64,000 nucleotides of DNA from Phytoamicus setariae (GTDB lineage Bacteria; Pseudomonadota; Alphaproteobacteria; Rhizobiales; Rhizobiaceae): contig NZ_JAEQNC010000006.1 in the NCBI RefSeq assembly GCF_016722925.1, positions 124,001-188,000 of the forward strand. Reading direction: 5' to 3'. Positions 48,279 to 58,481 of the stretch are shown here, one piece after another. The notes beneath the pieces were generated by a model, which worked only from the letters and a program-made list of their open reading frames with translations, searched no databases and was not told the origin of the DNA. Position numbers and translations under genes: made by a program. Each line of letters opens with the position of its first letter. The stretch's first letter is position 1.

Positions 48279-48923
48279 ATGGACTACACGGCGCAGCGCA
48301 ACAAGATGGTCGACAATCAGATCCGCACCACTGATGTGACCTCGCATTCCGTTTTGAATGCGTTCCTCAGCGTGCCGCGCGAGAGCTTCGTTGCCGACAG
48401 GTTGAAGCCCCTGGCATATAGCGACAACGACCTTGAGATCGCCCCCGGGCGTTATCTCATGGAGCCGTCTCCGCTTGCCAAGCTTATCCAGCTGGCCGGC
48501 ATTCGCAAGACTGACAACGTGCTGGAAATTGGTGCGGGCAGTGGCTACGGCTCGGCTCTGCTGGCAGAGCTTGCCGGTTCCGTTGTTGCGCTTGAAAGCG
48601 ATGCGGCGCTGGTCGAAGTGGCAAAGGCCAACCTTGCCGGTTGTCCCAATGTCGCCGTCGTAGCGGGCACGCTTTCCGCTGGTCATGCTGGCAAGGCACC
48701 TTATGATGTCATCTTGGTCAGTGGATCTGTCGATCAGGTCCCAGATTCGCTGTTCTCGCAGCTCAAGGAAGGCGGCCGGCTGGTTGTTGTTATCGGCCAG
48801 GGCCTGTCGTCCAGCGCGCGCATTTTCGTCCGAGAGCAAGGCACTCAGTCCGAGCGATTCGCCTTCAATACTTCTGTGCGGAAATTGCCCGGTTTTGACA
48901 AAGCTGCCGAATTCATCTTTTAG
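48279..48923 (+). CDS. pcm: Protein-L-isoaspartate O-methyltransferase
   Basis: A 214-residue SAM methyltransferase related to the repair enzyme for isoaspartyl residues. Motif I VLEIGAGSGYGSALLA begins at 81; MVDNQIRTTDVTSHSVLNAF at the N-terminus is typical of the alphaproteobacterial branch found next to tolC. The substrate-loop residues of true PCMT are partly different, so activity on isoaspartate is likely but not sure. AAGGATGAG is the ribosome binding region. Confidence 0.85.
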   Translation: MDYTAQRNKMVDNQIRTTDVTSHSVLNAFLSVPRESFVADRLKPLAYSDNDLEIAPGRYLMEPSPLAKLIQLAGIRKTDNVLEIGAGSGYGSALLAELAGSVVALESDAALVEVAKANLAGCPNVAVVAGTLSAGHAGKAPYDVILVSGSVDQVPDSLFSQLKEGGRLVVVIGQGLSSSARIFVREQGTQSERFAFNTSVRKLPGFDKAAEFIF

Positions 48924-48958
48924 TTGTTGGTCGACTAAATTATTGATTAAGCAAAGAT

Positions 48959-48983
48959 AAGGCGGCCTGGGGTCGCCTTTTTC
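48959..48983 (+). terminator. Terminator of pcm
   Basis: A 9-bp stem AAGGCGGCC / GGTCGCCTT with one G-T pair and loop TGG, followed by TTTTTCG. It lies 36 bases after the pcm stop. Confidence 0.85.
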
Positions 48984-49227
48984 GTTTTCGGACAACGATG
49001 ATTTTCCTCGGCACTGCAGGTTGTTGCCGTTTGGCAACGGGACTGCACATTGTGCCATGTATAACGGTCGAATGGATTGCTCCGGAGATTTCATCAGACC
49101 ATATATGCATTTGATCGGCCCGAACTCTGTGACGGCGAACGATGATGGATTCTGAACCGCATGAAGCGGCCATAAACAGAGACGGGTCTCCCAGGCCCGC
49201 GATTTGGCGGCGTTCGCCGCAGGCAGG

Positions 49228-50646
49228 ATGAGTGACGTGTTGAAGCTTAGAATGGCTATGCTGGCCGCTTTTGTGGTCCCGGTTTCGCTTGCCATTGCCA
49301 GCCCGGCTATTGCCGGTAGCATCTATGACGCCATGGCCAAGGCGTATGAAAACAATCCTGACCTCAATGCAGCGCGGGCTGGTCTTAGGGCGACCGACGA
49401 AGGTGTCACCATCGCCAAGGCGGGATGGCGGCCCCAGGTTTCGGGATTTGCTCAGAAGACGACCAACCACTTCGACCGGAATTTGCAAGGTGTCACCACA
49501 GATGCGTTCGGCCGGGAAATTGATGACAAGCAGGGGTTCAATTCGTTCCAGGCTGGCATCACTGTTACTCAGCAGATTTTTGATGGCTTCCAGACGTTGA
49601 ACGATGTCCGGGCTGCCGAATCCAACGTCTATTCCGAGCGGGCTTCGCTAAAGGCCACCGAAATTCAAATTCTGCTTTCCGCAGCCCAATCCTATTCCAA
49701 CATTGCTCGCGATGAGCAGATCGTCTCCATTCGCAAGCAAAACATGGCATTCCTGCGCGAGCAGGTTAAGGCCGCCAATGCCCGGCTTGACGTGGGTGAG
49801 GGGACCAAGACCGACGTAAGTCTTTCGCAGGCTGAGTTGGCGGCGGCCGAAGCGTTGCTGGCAAGTGCGGTTTTCCAGCTCAAGCAGAGCCAGGCGGTTT
49901 TTGTCCAGATCGTCGGAGAGGCCCCGCGGGGGGTCAAGCAGGCCAAGCCGATCAGCAACCAGGTTCCAAAGTCTGTGGATTCCGCCGTCGCGACCGGTTA
50001 CCGCGAGCATCCGTCAATCATTGCGACCATGTATGCGATCGATGCCGCTGGCTTTCAGGTCAAGTCTGCCGAGGGGGCAATGCTTCCGGGTGTCGTCATC
50101 CAGGGGCAGTTGACCAACAATCAGGGCAACTCGCCATTTACCTCGCTGAACGATTACAGTTCCTCGACACTGACCGCCCGGCTGAACGTGCCGATTTACC
50201 AAGGGGGGGCGGAATACGGTCAGATCCGTCAAGCCAAGGAGCGCCTTGGCCAACAGCGGATTATGCTGGATTCAGCCCGGCTCGAGGTCCAGAGAACGAT
50301 CGTATCTGCGATGGCCCAGTATGAAGCAGCCCAAGCCATGATTTCGGCCAACTTGGTGCAATTGCAGGCCTCCAACGACGCGCTAGCGGGCGTCATCGAA
50401 GAACAAAAGGTCGGGCAGGCAACCACGCTCGATGTGCTCGACTCCCAGGCCAAGGTCCTACAGGCGGAGGAAAGTCTCGCCCAGTCGCGCCGGGATGCGG
50501 TGGTGGCGAGTTTCGCCATCGTTGCGGCCATGGGCCATCTCACGATCGATACGATGAACCTGAAGGTCGCCAAGTATCAGCCCGAAACAAACTACGAAGC
50601 GGTCAAGGACGCCTGGATCGGCCTGCGGACAGTAGACGGGCGCTGA
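49228..50646 (+). CDS. tolC: TolC family outer membrane protein
   Basis: A 472-residue outer-membrane channel protein. A signal peptide precedes GSIYDAMAKAYENNPDLNAARA, the first helix of the tunnel. Two halves with long coiled-coil helices and strand segments (LTARLNVPIYQGGAEYGQIRQAKERLGQQR) are visible. It serves type I secretion and multidrug efflux and would be the outer channel for the RTX-type protein encoded upstream in this window. The start at 49228 (MSDVLKL) has AGGCAGG before it. Confidence 0.93.
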   Translation: MSDVLKLRMAMLAAFVVPVSLAIASPAIAGSIYDAMAKAYENNPDLNAARAGLRATDEGVTIAKAGWRPQVSGFAQKTTNHFDRNLQGVTTDAFGREIDDKQGFNSFQAGITVTQQIFDGFQTLNDVRAAESNVYSERASLKATEIQILLSAAQSYSNIARDEQIVSIRKQNMAFLREQVKAANARLDVGEGTKTDVSLSQAELAAAEALLASAVFQLKQSQAVFVQIVGEAPRGVKQAKPISNQVPKSVDSAVATGYREHPSIIATMYAIDAAGFQVKSAEGAMLPGVVIQGQLTNNQGNSPFTSLNDYSSSTLTARLNVPIYQGGAEYGQIRQAKERLGQQRIMLDSARLEVQRTIVSAMAQYEAAQAMISANLVQLQASNDALAGVIEEQKVGQATTLDVLDSQAKVLQAEESLAQSRRDAVVASFAIVAAMGHLTIDTMNLKVAKYQPETNYEAVKDAWIGLRTVDGR

Positions 50647-50844
50647 GACGCAGCGTGCCGGGTTTCGACCGTTCACGAACGATTCCGGTGAGGGTGCCGA
50701 TTGCATTCGATAAAACTGTGTATCATCGCATTTTATTGATTCGAGGGAGTTTTTTCCAATCGGACGATGACATAAGATTCGTTAACTGCGTCGCGTGTCG
50801 GCGCAACAAGAACGAAATGCGGCGCTATTTCCCGAGGACAAATT

Positions 50845-51627
50845 ATGGCTCAGCCCAATGTCGTGCGCGAACCTTCCATGGACGAGATTCTGGCGTCCAT
50901 CCGACGGATTATCGAAAGCAACGATCCGGTGCCGCAGCCTGGTATCGCAACGGGTCGTGCCGAGCCGGAAGGCTTTAGCGGGCGGCCCGCAAATGACGAC
51001 ATGGAAGAGGTAACCCTCACCGTGGACGAGAGGTTCGCTGCTGACGACAGCGAAGACCTCTATGTCGATCCGACTTCGATTGTGTCCAATGTTTCTCGTC
51101 TGTCCGGCGTCGCGCCGGTTGCCAGAGAGGCTGAAGTGTCGAACACCAGCGAGACTCCCGCAAGCCAGCCCGCGCAGATGCAGCCTCGGGCACTGTCGCT
51201 TGCCGATGTTGCTGCGCGGGTGCGTGCTGCTTCGGAGCGGCGCGAGCCGGCAGTTCAGGAGCATGTTGTTGAAGAGGCGCCTGAGTTGGCGGTGCCCTCC
51301 GAGGAGCCTGCCGAGACGGTTTTCGAAGCTCGACAGCAGCCAGTCGAGCACTATGCACCCGAATTGGACACTGCAGAAGAATTGGTAGACGAAGTCGTAC
51401 CGCAGCCGGTGTCATTGCTATCGTCCTCCGTGGGAGAGCAGGTCGCCCGGTCGTTTGAGAGCCTCGCTCTGGCCGTTGATGATGCCGAGCGTCGCTCGTT
51501 CGACCAGATGGCGGAAGACATGCTTCGTCCCATGCTGCAGGAATGGCTGGACGACAACTTGCCGAAGCTCGTCGAACGGCTTGTGCGTGAAGAGATCGAA
51601 CGCGTGGCGCGCGGCGTCCGTCGCTGA
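50845..51627 (+). CDS. popZ: PopZ-type polar organizing protein (DUF2497)
   Basis: A 260-residue acidic protein. The N-terminal EPSMDEILASIRRIIESND is the conserved first helix that binds client proteins, the long middle is Pro/Glu-rich and disordered, and the C-terminal MLRPMLQEWLDDNLPKLVER, continuing LVREEIERVARG, is the oligomerisation domain. PopZ forms a polar matrix that organises the chromosome and cell poles in alphaproteobacteria. A strong terminator follows. Confidence 0.9.
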   Translation: MAQPNVVREPSMDEILASIRRIIESNDPVPQPGIATGRAEPEGFSGRPANDDMEEVTLTVDERFAADDSEDLYVDPTSIVSNVSRLSGVAPVAREAEVSNTSETPASQPAQMQPRALSLADVAARVRAASERREPAVQEHVVEEAPELAVPSEEPAETVFEARQQPVEHYAPELDTAEELVDEVVPQPVSLLSSSVGEQVARSFESLALAVDDAERRSFDQMAEDMLRPMLQEWLDDNLPKLVERLVREEIERVARGVRR

Positions 51628-51653
51628 GTTCAAACAAGGCAGCACGATTTGTG

Positions 51654-51678
51654 AAAGCCACCCTCGCGGTGGCTTTTT
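51654..51678 (+). terminator. Terminator of popZ
   Basis: Perfect 9-bp stem AAAGCCACC / GGTGGCTTT with loop CTCGC, followed by TT. It separates popZ from valS. Confidence 0.9.
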
Positions 51679-51742
51679 CGTTGCATCCTGTGTGAGTTAC
51701 CATTACGGAATGCAGCAAATTCAGACCTCTGGCGGTAAAAAA

Positions 51743-54571
51743 ATGCTCGAAAAAACCTATGACTCTGCGTCCGTTGAACCAAAGATCGCAAAGATCTGGG
51801 AAGAGGCGGATGCATTCGCGGCCGGCGCCAATGCAAAACCGGGCGAGGACAGCTTCTGCATCGTCATTCCGCCACCGAATGTGACCGGCTCGTTGCATAT
51901 GGGCCATGCGCTCAACAACACGCTCCAGGACATCATGATCCGTTTCGAGCGGATGCGTGGCAAGGATGTCCTCTGGCAGCCGGGCATGGACCATGCGGGC
52001 ATTGCCACGCAGATGGTTGTTGAACGCCAGTTGGCCCAGCGCAAGGAACCGTCCCGCCGCGACATGGGCCGTGATGCTTTCGTCGAACGGGTCTGGCAGT
52101 GGAAAGACGAATCCGGCGGCATCATCTTCAACCAGTTGAAGCGCCTCGGCGCGTCCTGCGATTGGTCGCGCGAACGCTTTACCATGGACGAGGGGCTGTC
52201 CGAAGCCGTGCTGGAAGTCTTCGTCCGTCTCTACAAGGAAGGCCTGATCTACAAGGACAAGCGTCTGGTCAACTGGGATCCGAAGCTTCTCACCGCGATT
52301 TCGGATCTCGAAGTCGAACAGGTCGAAATCAAGGGCAATCTCTGGCATCTGCGCTATCCGCTGGAAGAGGGCGTTACATACCAGCACCCGGTCGCTTTCG
52401 ATGAAGAGGGCAAGGCCACGGAGTGGGAAACACGCGACTATCTCGTCGTCGCCACGACACGGCCTGAAACTATGCTTGGTGATACCGGCGTTGCCGTCAA
52501 TCCGGAGGATGAGCGTTACAAGGCGATTATCGGCAAGCATGTCATTCTGCCGATTGTCGGCCGGCGTATCCCCATTGTCGGGGACGATTATGCCGATCCG
52601 ACTGCAGGGACCGGCGCCGTCAAGATGACGCCTGCACATGACTTCAACGACTTCGATGTCGGCAAGCGTCGTGGCCTGCGTCAGGTCAGCGTGCTGACCA
52701 CTGACGCCAAGGTCACCCTCCAGGAGAACGAGGATTTCCTCGAAGGTTTGACGCCGAATTCGCAGCAGCAAGGCATGTGGGACCAGCTCGAGGGCAAGGA
52801 CCGCTTCGAAGCGCGCAAGCTGATCGTTGCAATCATGGAAGAGGGCGGGCTGCTCGACAAGATCGAGCCTCACACGCACATGGTTCCGCATGGCGATCGC
52901 GGCGGCGTGCCGATCGAGCCGCGCCTAACCGAGCAATGGTATGTCGATGCCGCAACGCTGGCGAAGCCTGCAATTGCCTCCGTTCGCGAGGGACGCACGA
53001 ATTTCGTGCCGAAGAATTGGGAAAAAACCTATTTCGAGTGGATGGAGAACATCCAGCCGTGGTGCGTTTCCCGTCAGCTTTGGTGGGGGCATCAGATACC
53101 TGCCTGGTACGGCCCAGATGGTACCGTCTTCGTCGAAAAAACCGAAGAAGCCGCGCTTCACGCTGCAATCCAGCATTATCTGGCGCATGAAGGTCCGATG
53201 AAGGCTTATGTCGAGGATCTGCTCGAAAATATGAAGCCGGGAGAAATCCTGACTCGCGACGAAGACGTGCTGGATACCTGGTTTTCCTCTGCGCTCTGGC
53301 CGTTCTCGACGCTTGGCTGGCCGGACAAGACGGTAGAGCTTTCCCGTTACTACCAGACCGATGTCCTGGTGACTGGATTCGACATCATTTTCTTCTGGGT
53401 CGCCCGGATGATGATGATGGGCCTTCATTTCATGAAGGATGAGGATGGCACGCCGGTCGAGCCGTTCCACACCGTCTATGTGCATGCGCTGGTTCGCGAC
53501 AAGAACGGCCAGAAGATGTCGAAGTCCAAGGGCAACGTCATCGATCCACTTGAACTGATCGACGAGTATGGCGCCGATGCACTGCGGTTCACATTGGCGA
53601 TCATGGCCGCGCAGGGAAGGGACGTGAAGCTGGATCCTGCTCGTATCGCGGGATATCGCAATTTCGGCACCAAGTTGTGGAACGCCACGCGCTTTGCAGA
53701 GATGAACGGCGTCAAGGCAGATCCGGGTTTTCTGCCTGAAGATACCAAGCTGACCATCAACCGCTGGATTCTTACCGAACTCAACAAGACGGTTAAGGAG
53801 GTTACGGCCGGCATCGAGCAGTTCAGGTTCAACGAAGCTGCCGGCGCGCTCTACCGCTTCGTCTGGAATCAGTTCTGCGATTGGTATCTCGAATTGCTGA
53901 AGCCGATTTTCATGGGCGAGGACGAGGCAGCCAAAACCGAAGCACAGGCGTGTGCGGCATACGTGCTGGATCAGACGTACCGCTTGCTGCATCCTTTCAT
54001 GCCGTTCATGACCGAGGAGTTGTGGGAACACACGGAAGCCCGTCAAACCCTGCTGTGCCACGCCGCATGGCCGGCGCCAGTGTTTGCCGATCAGGATGCC
54101 GCCGAGGAAATCAACTGGTTGGTCGATCTCGTGACCGGTATTCGCTCCGCCCGGGCTGAAATGAACGTTCCCCCAGCGGCGACCGCTCCGCTTATTCTGG
54201 TTGATGCGAATGTCGCGACCACCGCACGCGCTGGCCGCCACGACGCTGCCATCAAGCGCCTTGCGCGCGTCGAGACGATCGCTTTCGCCGATCAGGCACC
54301 GAAGGGTGCTGCTCAGGTGCTCGTCGGCGAGGCGACAGCTTGCCTGCCGCTCGGCAGCCTCATCGATGTGGCGGCCGAGAAGTCGCGGCTTGAAAAGGCG
54401 CTGGCAAAAGCCGATGCAGAAATGCAGCGGATTGTTGCAAAGCTTGGCAATGAGAAGTTCGTTGCCAACGCCAAGCCGGAAGTCGTCGACGCCGAACGCG
54501 AGCGTATGACGGAACTGGAACAACAAAAGCAAAGCCTTCTTACAGCGCTCGAGCGGATTGCCGAAGCCTGA
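51743..54571 (+). CDS. valS: Valine--tRNA ligase
   Basis: A 942-residue class I synthetase. HIGH-type motif GSLHMGHALNNT is near residue 50, KMSKSKGNVIDP is the KMSKS loop, and the CP1 editing domain lies between (TTRPETMLGDTGVAVNPEDERY). The C-terminal 70 residues form the valyl-specific coiled coil (EKSRLEKALAKADAEMQRIV). The start at 51743 (MLEKTYDSASVEP) matches rhizobial ValS; the upstream open frame includes the popZ terminator and is not coding. An ATG at 51710 is an alternative. Confidence 0.97.
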   Translation: MLEKTYDSASVEPKIAKIWEEADAFAAGANAKPGEDSFCIVIPPPNVTGSLHMGHALNNTLQDIMIRFERMRGKDVLWQPGMDHAGIATQMVVERQLAQRKEPSRRDMGRDAFVERVWQWKDESGGIIFNQLKRLGASCDWSRERFTMDEGLSEAVLEVFVRLYKEGLIYKDKRLVNWDPKLLTAISDLEVEQVEIKGNLWHLRYPLEEGVTYQHPVAFDEEGKATEWETRDYLVVATTRPETMLGDTGVAVNPEDERYKAIIGKHVILPIVGRRIPIVGDDYADPTAGTGAVKMTPAHDFNDFDVGKRRGLRQVSVLTTDAKVTLQENEDFLEGLTPNSQQQGMWDQLEGKDRFEARKLIVAIMEEGGLLDKIEPHTHMVPHGDRGGVPIEPRLTEQWYVDAATLAKPAIASVREGRTNFVPKNWEKTYFEWMENIQPWCVSRQLWWGHQIPAWYGPDGTVFVEKTEEAALHAAIQHYLAHEGPMKAYVEDLLENMKPGEILTRDEDVLDTWFSSALWPFSTLGWPDKTVELSRYYQTDVLVTGFDIIFFWVARMMMMGLHFMKDEDGTPVEPFHTVYVHALVRDKNGQKMSKSKGNVIDPLELIDEYGADALRFTLAIMAAQGRDVKLDPARIAGYRNFGTKLWNATRFAEMNGVKADPGFLPEDTKLTINRWILTELNKTVKEVTAGIEQFRFNEAAGALYRFVWNQFCDWYLELLKPIFMGEDEAAKTEAQACAAYVLDQTYRLLHPFMPFMTEELWEHTEARQTLLCHAAWPAPVFADQDAAEEINWLVDLVTGIRSARAEMNVPPAATAPLILVDANVATTARAGRHDAAIKRLARVETIAFADQAPKGAAQVLVGEATACLPLGSLIDVAAEKSRLEKALAKADAEMQRIVAKLGNEKFVANAKPEVVDAERERMTELEQQKQSLLTALERIAEA

Positions 54572-54589
54572 ACCATGTGATGGTTATCA

Positions 54590-54624
54590 GTATGCCGGGC
54601 TGTAACAGTCCGGCATACGTTTTT
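54590..54624 (+). terminator. Terminator of valS
   Basis: A long hairpin GTATGCCGGGCTGT / ACAGTCCGGCATAC (one G-T pair) with a very short loop, followed by GTTTTTG. It begins 18 bases after the valS stop. Confidence 0.88.
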
Positions 54625-55174
54625 GAACCGCTCATTATGCCGCCCAAACCCCTTCAGGGATGCCAAACTCCTACAGGGATGATTGTCCGGAACCAACGGA
54701 TCACCTTTCATCTGCTGCAGAATCAGCTTCAAGGACCCCATCCTCAGGTCGGCAAAAGATCCACTGTGGTTAGGGATTCTTTTCACTTGTTGCGCCGGCA
54801 AGATCTCTTGCCCGGTTGTTCTGTGTCGAAGCGACTATTCTTCTGCTCCACTTGAGTTTTGTGACGATTTCGCAACACATTTTTCGATATTCTGACGAGC
54901 GCCTCGGGCCACTGGAAAGCTTGTCCATTTCCTGCCACAAACCGAGCGCACCTGAATGTGCACAGAGAGGCGCGGGGCGATCAGGCCAGCGTCAGGGTCA
55001 GTATGAAAATGTTTGCGAAGCAAGATCACTGTCTTCATATGCCGCCGATCCACACTATGGATTGTTGCGCTGAGAAGGACCTGATTTTCGCATCGCCCCG
55101 CAAATCGGCCACATCTCTGAGACAAAATGCGTTGGAAAGCTGGTTGCTTCCAGTAGCGAAAGATCTTGCGTAAA
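54625..55174. other. Non-coding region upstream of exoR
   Basis: About 550 bases with no supported gene. It must contain the exoR promoter, possibly with autoregulation by the ExoS-ChvI pathway as known in Sinorhizobium. No clear motif could be named. Confidence 0.4.
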
Positions 55175-55975
55175 ATGCCGATACGTGCGTTGAACAGACT
55201 GAGTGGAGTTGTAGTCGGGGCGGCGATGATGGCTATCGTCGGCGCCAGTGGTGCCTACGCCCTTGACCCGAATGTTTCGGTTTCCAAGGAGTCAGGCCCC
55301 TTCGATCTGTTCCGACTCGGTTTCAAAGCCTATCGCGAAGGCAACAAGCAAGAAGCGGTCGAAGCTTATCGCTACGCGGCCGAAAAAGGCCATACAGGCT
55401 CACGCTGGGCGCTTGCCACAATGTATGCCGACGGCGACGGGGTGGTGAAGAACGACTTTGAGGCTTTCAAGATCTACTCGGAAATTGCAAGCCAGGGCGT
55501 AGAGCCAGGCTCCAATGATACGGGCTTCTTTGTTAACGCGCTGATGGCGCTTGCCGAGTATTACAGCAAGGGAATTCCTGCAAGTCCGGTCCAGCCCGAT
55601 CTCAACCAGGCCAGACAGCTCTATTTTCAGGCTGCCTCTGCATTCGGTGATTCCGAAGCTCAATTCCGGCTCGCCAAGATGCTGCTTTCAGGCGAGGGCG
55701 GTCAGGCCAACATCCGCCAGGCCAAGAAGTGGCTTAATCACGCTCGCAAGGGCGGGCATGCCGGAGCCATGGGTATTTTCGGCAATGTGCTTTTTGAGGA
55801 AGGCCAGACTGTCCGTGGACTTGCTTTCATGACAGCGGCGCTCGACTCGTGCGCCCCGCGGGACCGCGTATGGCTTCAGCCCATGCAGGAGCAGGCGTTC
55901 TCGCTGGTCAACGAGAGTGATCGTCGCAATGCCGTCGCGCTCTCGGCAAACATACGCCTCAAAGGCGGCGATTGA
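55175..55975 (+). CDS. exoR: ExoR-type periplasmic regulator with Sel1 repeats
   Basis: A 266-residue exported protein: signal peptide (LSGVVVGAAMMAIVGASGAYA) then LDPNVS and several Sel1-like repeats (EAVEAYRYAAEKGHTGSRWALATMYADGDG, split in units of about 36). It matches ExoR, which holds the ExoS sensor kinase inactive and so represses succinoglycan synthesis and favours motility in rhizobia. The length and C-terminus (ALDSCAPRDRVW) are as in ExoR. A TTG at 55166 is an alternative start. Confidence 0.9.
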   Translation: MPIRALNRLSGVVVGAAMMAIVGASGAYALDPNVSVSKESGPFDLFRLGFKAYREGNKQEAVEAYRYAAEKGHTGSRWALATMYADGDGVVKNDFEAFKIYSEIASQGVEPGSNDTGFFVNALMALAEYYSKGIPASPVQPDLNQARQLYFQAASAFGDSEAQFRLAKMLLSGEGGQANIRQAKKWLNHARKGGHAGAMGIFGNVLFEEGQTVRGLAFMTAALDSCAPRDRVWLQPMQEQAFSLVNESDRRNAVALSANIRLKGGD

Positions 55976-56179
55976 GCCGGACAGTGTTCGGGCGCAAGAT
56001 ATCGCCTGAAATAGGCGGTTCGGCTGGTATAATGCGTTTTGCACCGTACCGGAATGGCCCAAGGCGATAGTGACACCCCTGATCTTTTGCGTTACCACCA
56101 CCTGTGAACGGGCTTTAGAAGCCCCGACTGGGACTAAGCGGCGTAAATGACGCCGGACGGATAGCTAAGGACGAGGACC
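55976..56179. other. Spacer between exoR and ilvD
   Basis: About 200 bases, no gene. No attenuator-like leader peptide or branched-chain codon run was seen. Confidence 0.4.
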
Positions 56180-58021
56180 ATGCCCGCATACCGCTCGAGA
56201 ACGACGACCCATGGACGCAATATGGCTGGAGCGCGTGGACTTTGGCGCGCAACCGGCATGAAGGACGAGGATTTCGGCAAGCCGATCATTGCTGTCGTCA
56301 ACTCGTTCACCCAGTTCGTTCCGGGCCACGTGCACCTCAAGGATCTTGGACAACTCGTGGCACGCGAAATCGAAGCTGCCGGCGGTGTCGCCAAGGAATT
56401 CAATACGATTGCGGTCGATGACGGCATCGCCATGGGCCATGATGGTATGCTCTATTCGCTGCCATCGCGTGAGTTGATTGCCGATAGTGTCGAGTACATG
56501 GTCAACGCGCACTGTGCCGATGCCATGGTCTGCATCTCCAACTGCGACAAGATCACACCAGGCATGCTGATGGCCGCATTGCGCATCAACATCCCTGTCG
56601 TCTTCGTCTCGGGTGGCCCGATGGAAGCCGGCAAGGTGGTGCTGCACGGCAAGAAGCACGCGCTCGATCTCGTCGATGCGATGGTTGCCGCCGCTGACGA
56701 CAAGATAAGCGATGAGGATCTCGGCGCCATCGAACGTGCGGCCTGTCCGACCTGCGGCTCCTGCTCCGGCATGTTTACCGCCAATTCGATGAATTGCCTG
56801 ACTGAAGCCCTCGGCCTGTCGCTACCGGGCAACGGATCGACGCTCGCAACGCATGGTGACCGTAAGCGGCTTTTCGTCGAGGCCGGCCACCTGATTGTCG
56901 ATCTGGCGCGCCGTTACTATGAACAGGATGACGAGCGTGTTCTGCCGCGCAACATTGCATCCAAGGGCGCGTTCGAAAACGCAATGGCGCTCGACATCGC
57001 CATGGGTGGTTCTACCAACACTGTCCTGCATATTCTTGCCGCCGCACATGAAGGCAAAGTCGATTTTACCATGGCCGACATCGATGCGTTGTCGCGCCGT
57101 GTTCCGTGCCTGTCCAAGGTCGCACCGGCCAAGAACGACGTGCATATGGAAGACGTGCACCGGGCAGGGGGCATCATGTCGATCCTCGGTGAGCTTGATC
57201 GCGGTGGCCTCTTGAATCGCGAGTGCCCGACGGTACATGCCGAAACGCTTGGCGATGCCATCGATCGATGGGATATTACGCGGACAAATAGCGAGAGCGT
57301 CCGCGACTTCTATCGCGCTGCGCCAGGTGGCGTGCCGACTCAAGTCGCTTTCAGCCAGAACTCCCGTTGGGAGGAACTCGATACCGACCGCGAAAATGGC
57401 GTCATCCGCTCGGTGGAGCATCCGTTCTCGAAGGACGGTGGCCTCGCGGTGCTCAAAGGCAACATCGCGCTCGACGGCTGCATCGTCAAGACAGCCGGCG
57501 TCGATGAGAGCATTCTGAAGTTTTCCGGACCGGCGAAGGTGTTCGAAAGCCAGGATGCAGCGGTTAAGGGCATCCTCAACAGCGAAGTCGTGGCCGGTGA
57601 TGTCGTCGTCATTCGATACGAAGGGCCGAAGGGCGGACCGGGCATGCAGGAAATGCTCTATCCGACCAGCTATCTGAAGTCCCGCGGCCTCGGCAAGGAG
57701 TGCGCGCTGATCACCGACGGCCGCTTCTCCGGCGGTACATCGGGCCTGTCGATCGGTCACGTTTCACCTGAGGCTGCCAATGGTGGCACGATCGGGCTTG
57801 TAAGACAGGGCGATACTATCAATATCGACATTCCCAACCGCACGATTGAACTCGCCGTCGATGCAGCGACCTTGGCTGCGCGTCGTGCCGAGCAGGATGC
57901 TCTCGGCTGGAAGCCCGCGGCTCCGCGCCGCCGCAACGTCACGACAGCGCTCAAGGCCTATGCCGCGTTTGCAACCAGCGCCGACCGCGGTGCTGTGCGC
58001 GATCTCGGAAGCTTTGAGTGA
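56180..58021 (+). CDS. ilvD: Dihydroxy-acid dehydratase
   Basis: A 613-residue iron-sulfur enzyme of valine/isoleucine synthesis that dehydrates 2,3-dihydroxy acids to 2-keto acids. The family signatures are complete: [34 protein letters not shown], and [21 protein letters not shown] near the C-terminus. Cluster cysteines are in the first two motifs. The ATG at 56180 ([21 protein letters not shown]) fits the family. Terminator downstream. Confidence 0.98.
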   Translation: MPAYRSRTTTHGRNMAGARGLWRATGMKDEDFGKPIIAVVNSFTQFVPGHVHLKDLGQLVAREIEAAGGVAKEFNTIAVDDGIAMGHDGMLYSLPSRELIADSVEYMVNAHCADAMVCISNCDKITPGMLMAALRINIPVVFVSGGPMEAGKVVLHGKKHALDLVDAMVAAADDKISDEDLGAIERAACPTCGSCSGMFTANSMNCLTEALGLSLPGNGSTLATHGDRKRLFVEAGHLIVDLARRYYEQDDERVLPRNIASKGAFENAMALDIAMGGSTNTVLHILAAAHEGKVDFTMADIDALSRRVPCLSKVAPAKNDVHMEDVHRAGGIMSILGELDRGGLLNRECPTVHAETLGDAIDRWDITRTNSESVRDFYRAAPGGVPTQVAFSQNSRWEELDTDRENGVIRSVEHPFSKDGGLAVLKGNIALDGCIVKTAGVDESILKFSGPAKVFESQDAAVKGILNSEVVAGDVVVIRYEGPKGGPGMQEMLYPTSYLKSRGLGKECALITDGRFSGGTSGLSIGHVSPEAANGGTIGLVRQGDTINIDIPNRTIELAVDAATLAARRAEQDALGWKPAAPRRRNVTTALKAYAAFATSADRGAVRDLGSFE

Positions 58022-58481
58022 AAGTACGGCGGCGCTGCTTCACTGCGCCGCCAACGTTGAAAAGCAAAAGCACCGATCATGCCAGTGGTCGGTGCTTTTT
58101 TGCATGTTCGAGCCGGTGCAAATTTTCACTTGCTCAGCTTCGTATTCAGCCTGCTGAACTGCTTCATCGTGAATGCCGGACGTCTACAGTTTGGATCAGC
58201 TGGTTTGTCGAGTGTCTCTCTGTGTTCGGCTGAATGCGGGACAATAAACAACGTAGTGAGCAGGCGTTGCCGACAATGATACGGCGCGGCGATCATGAGG
58301 GAGTTGGTTGGCCCCAGGCTGTGTAGTCCAGCCAAGTGTGGCGCCGACCTCGGAAATGCCGGTGCGAGCAAGAGAGGCCGCTTTCCTCCAGGAACCTATT
58401 AGTTCCATAATCTATCTTATGCAATCTTTGTGTGCCGCGGGTGGGTTCCATTTCCAAGTGCGCCCTGCGCTGCTTTCCGGT
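58022..58481. other. Non-coding region between ilvD and ilvA (convergent)
   Basis: About 460 bases. It contains an inverted repeat GGCGGCGC / GCGCCGCC at 58029-58052, the terminator at 58066, and then about 380 bases where I see no gene or structure. Confidence 0.45.
58066..58101 (+). terminator. Terminator of ilvD
   Basis: Perfect 11-bp stem AAAAGCACCGA / TCGGTGCTTTT with a 12-base loop, ending in a T-run. It lies 45 bases after the ilvD stop. Confidence 0.9.
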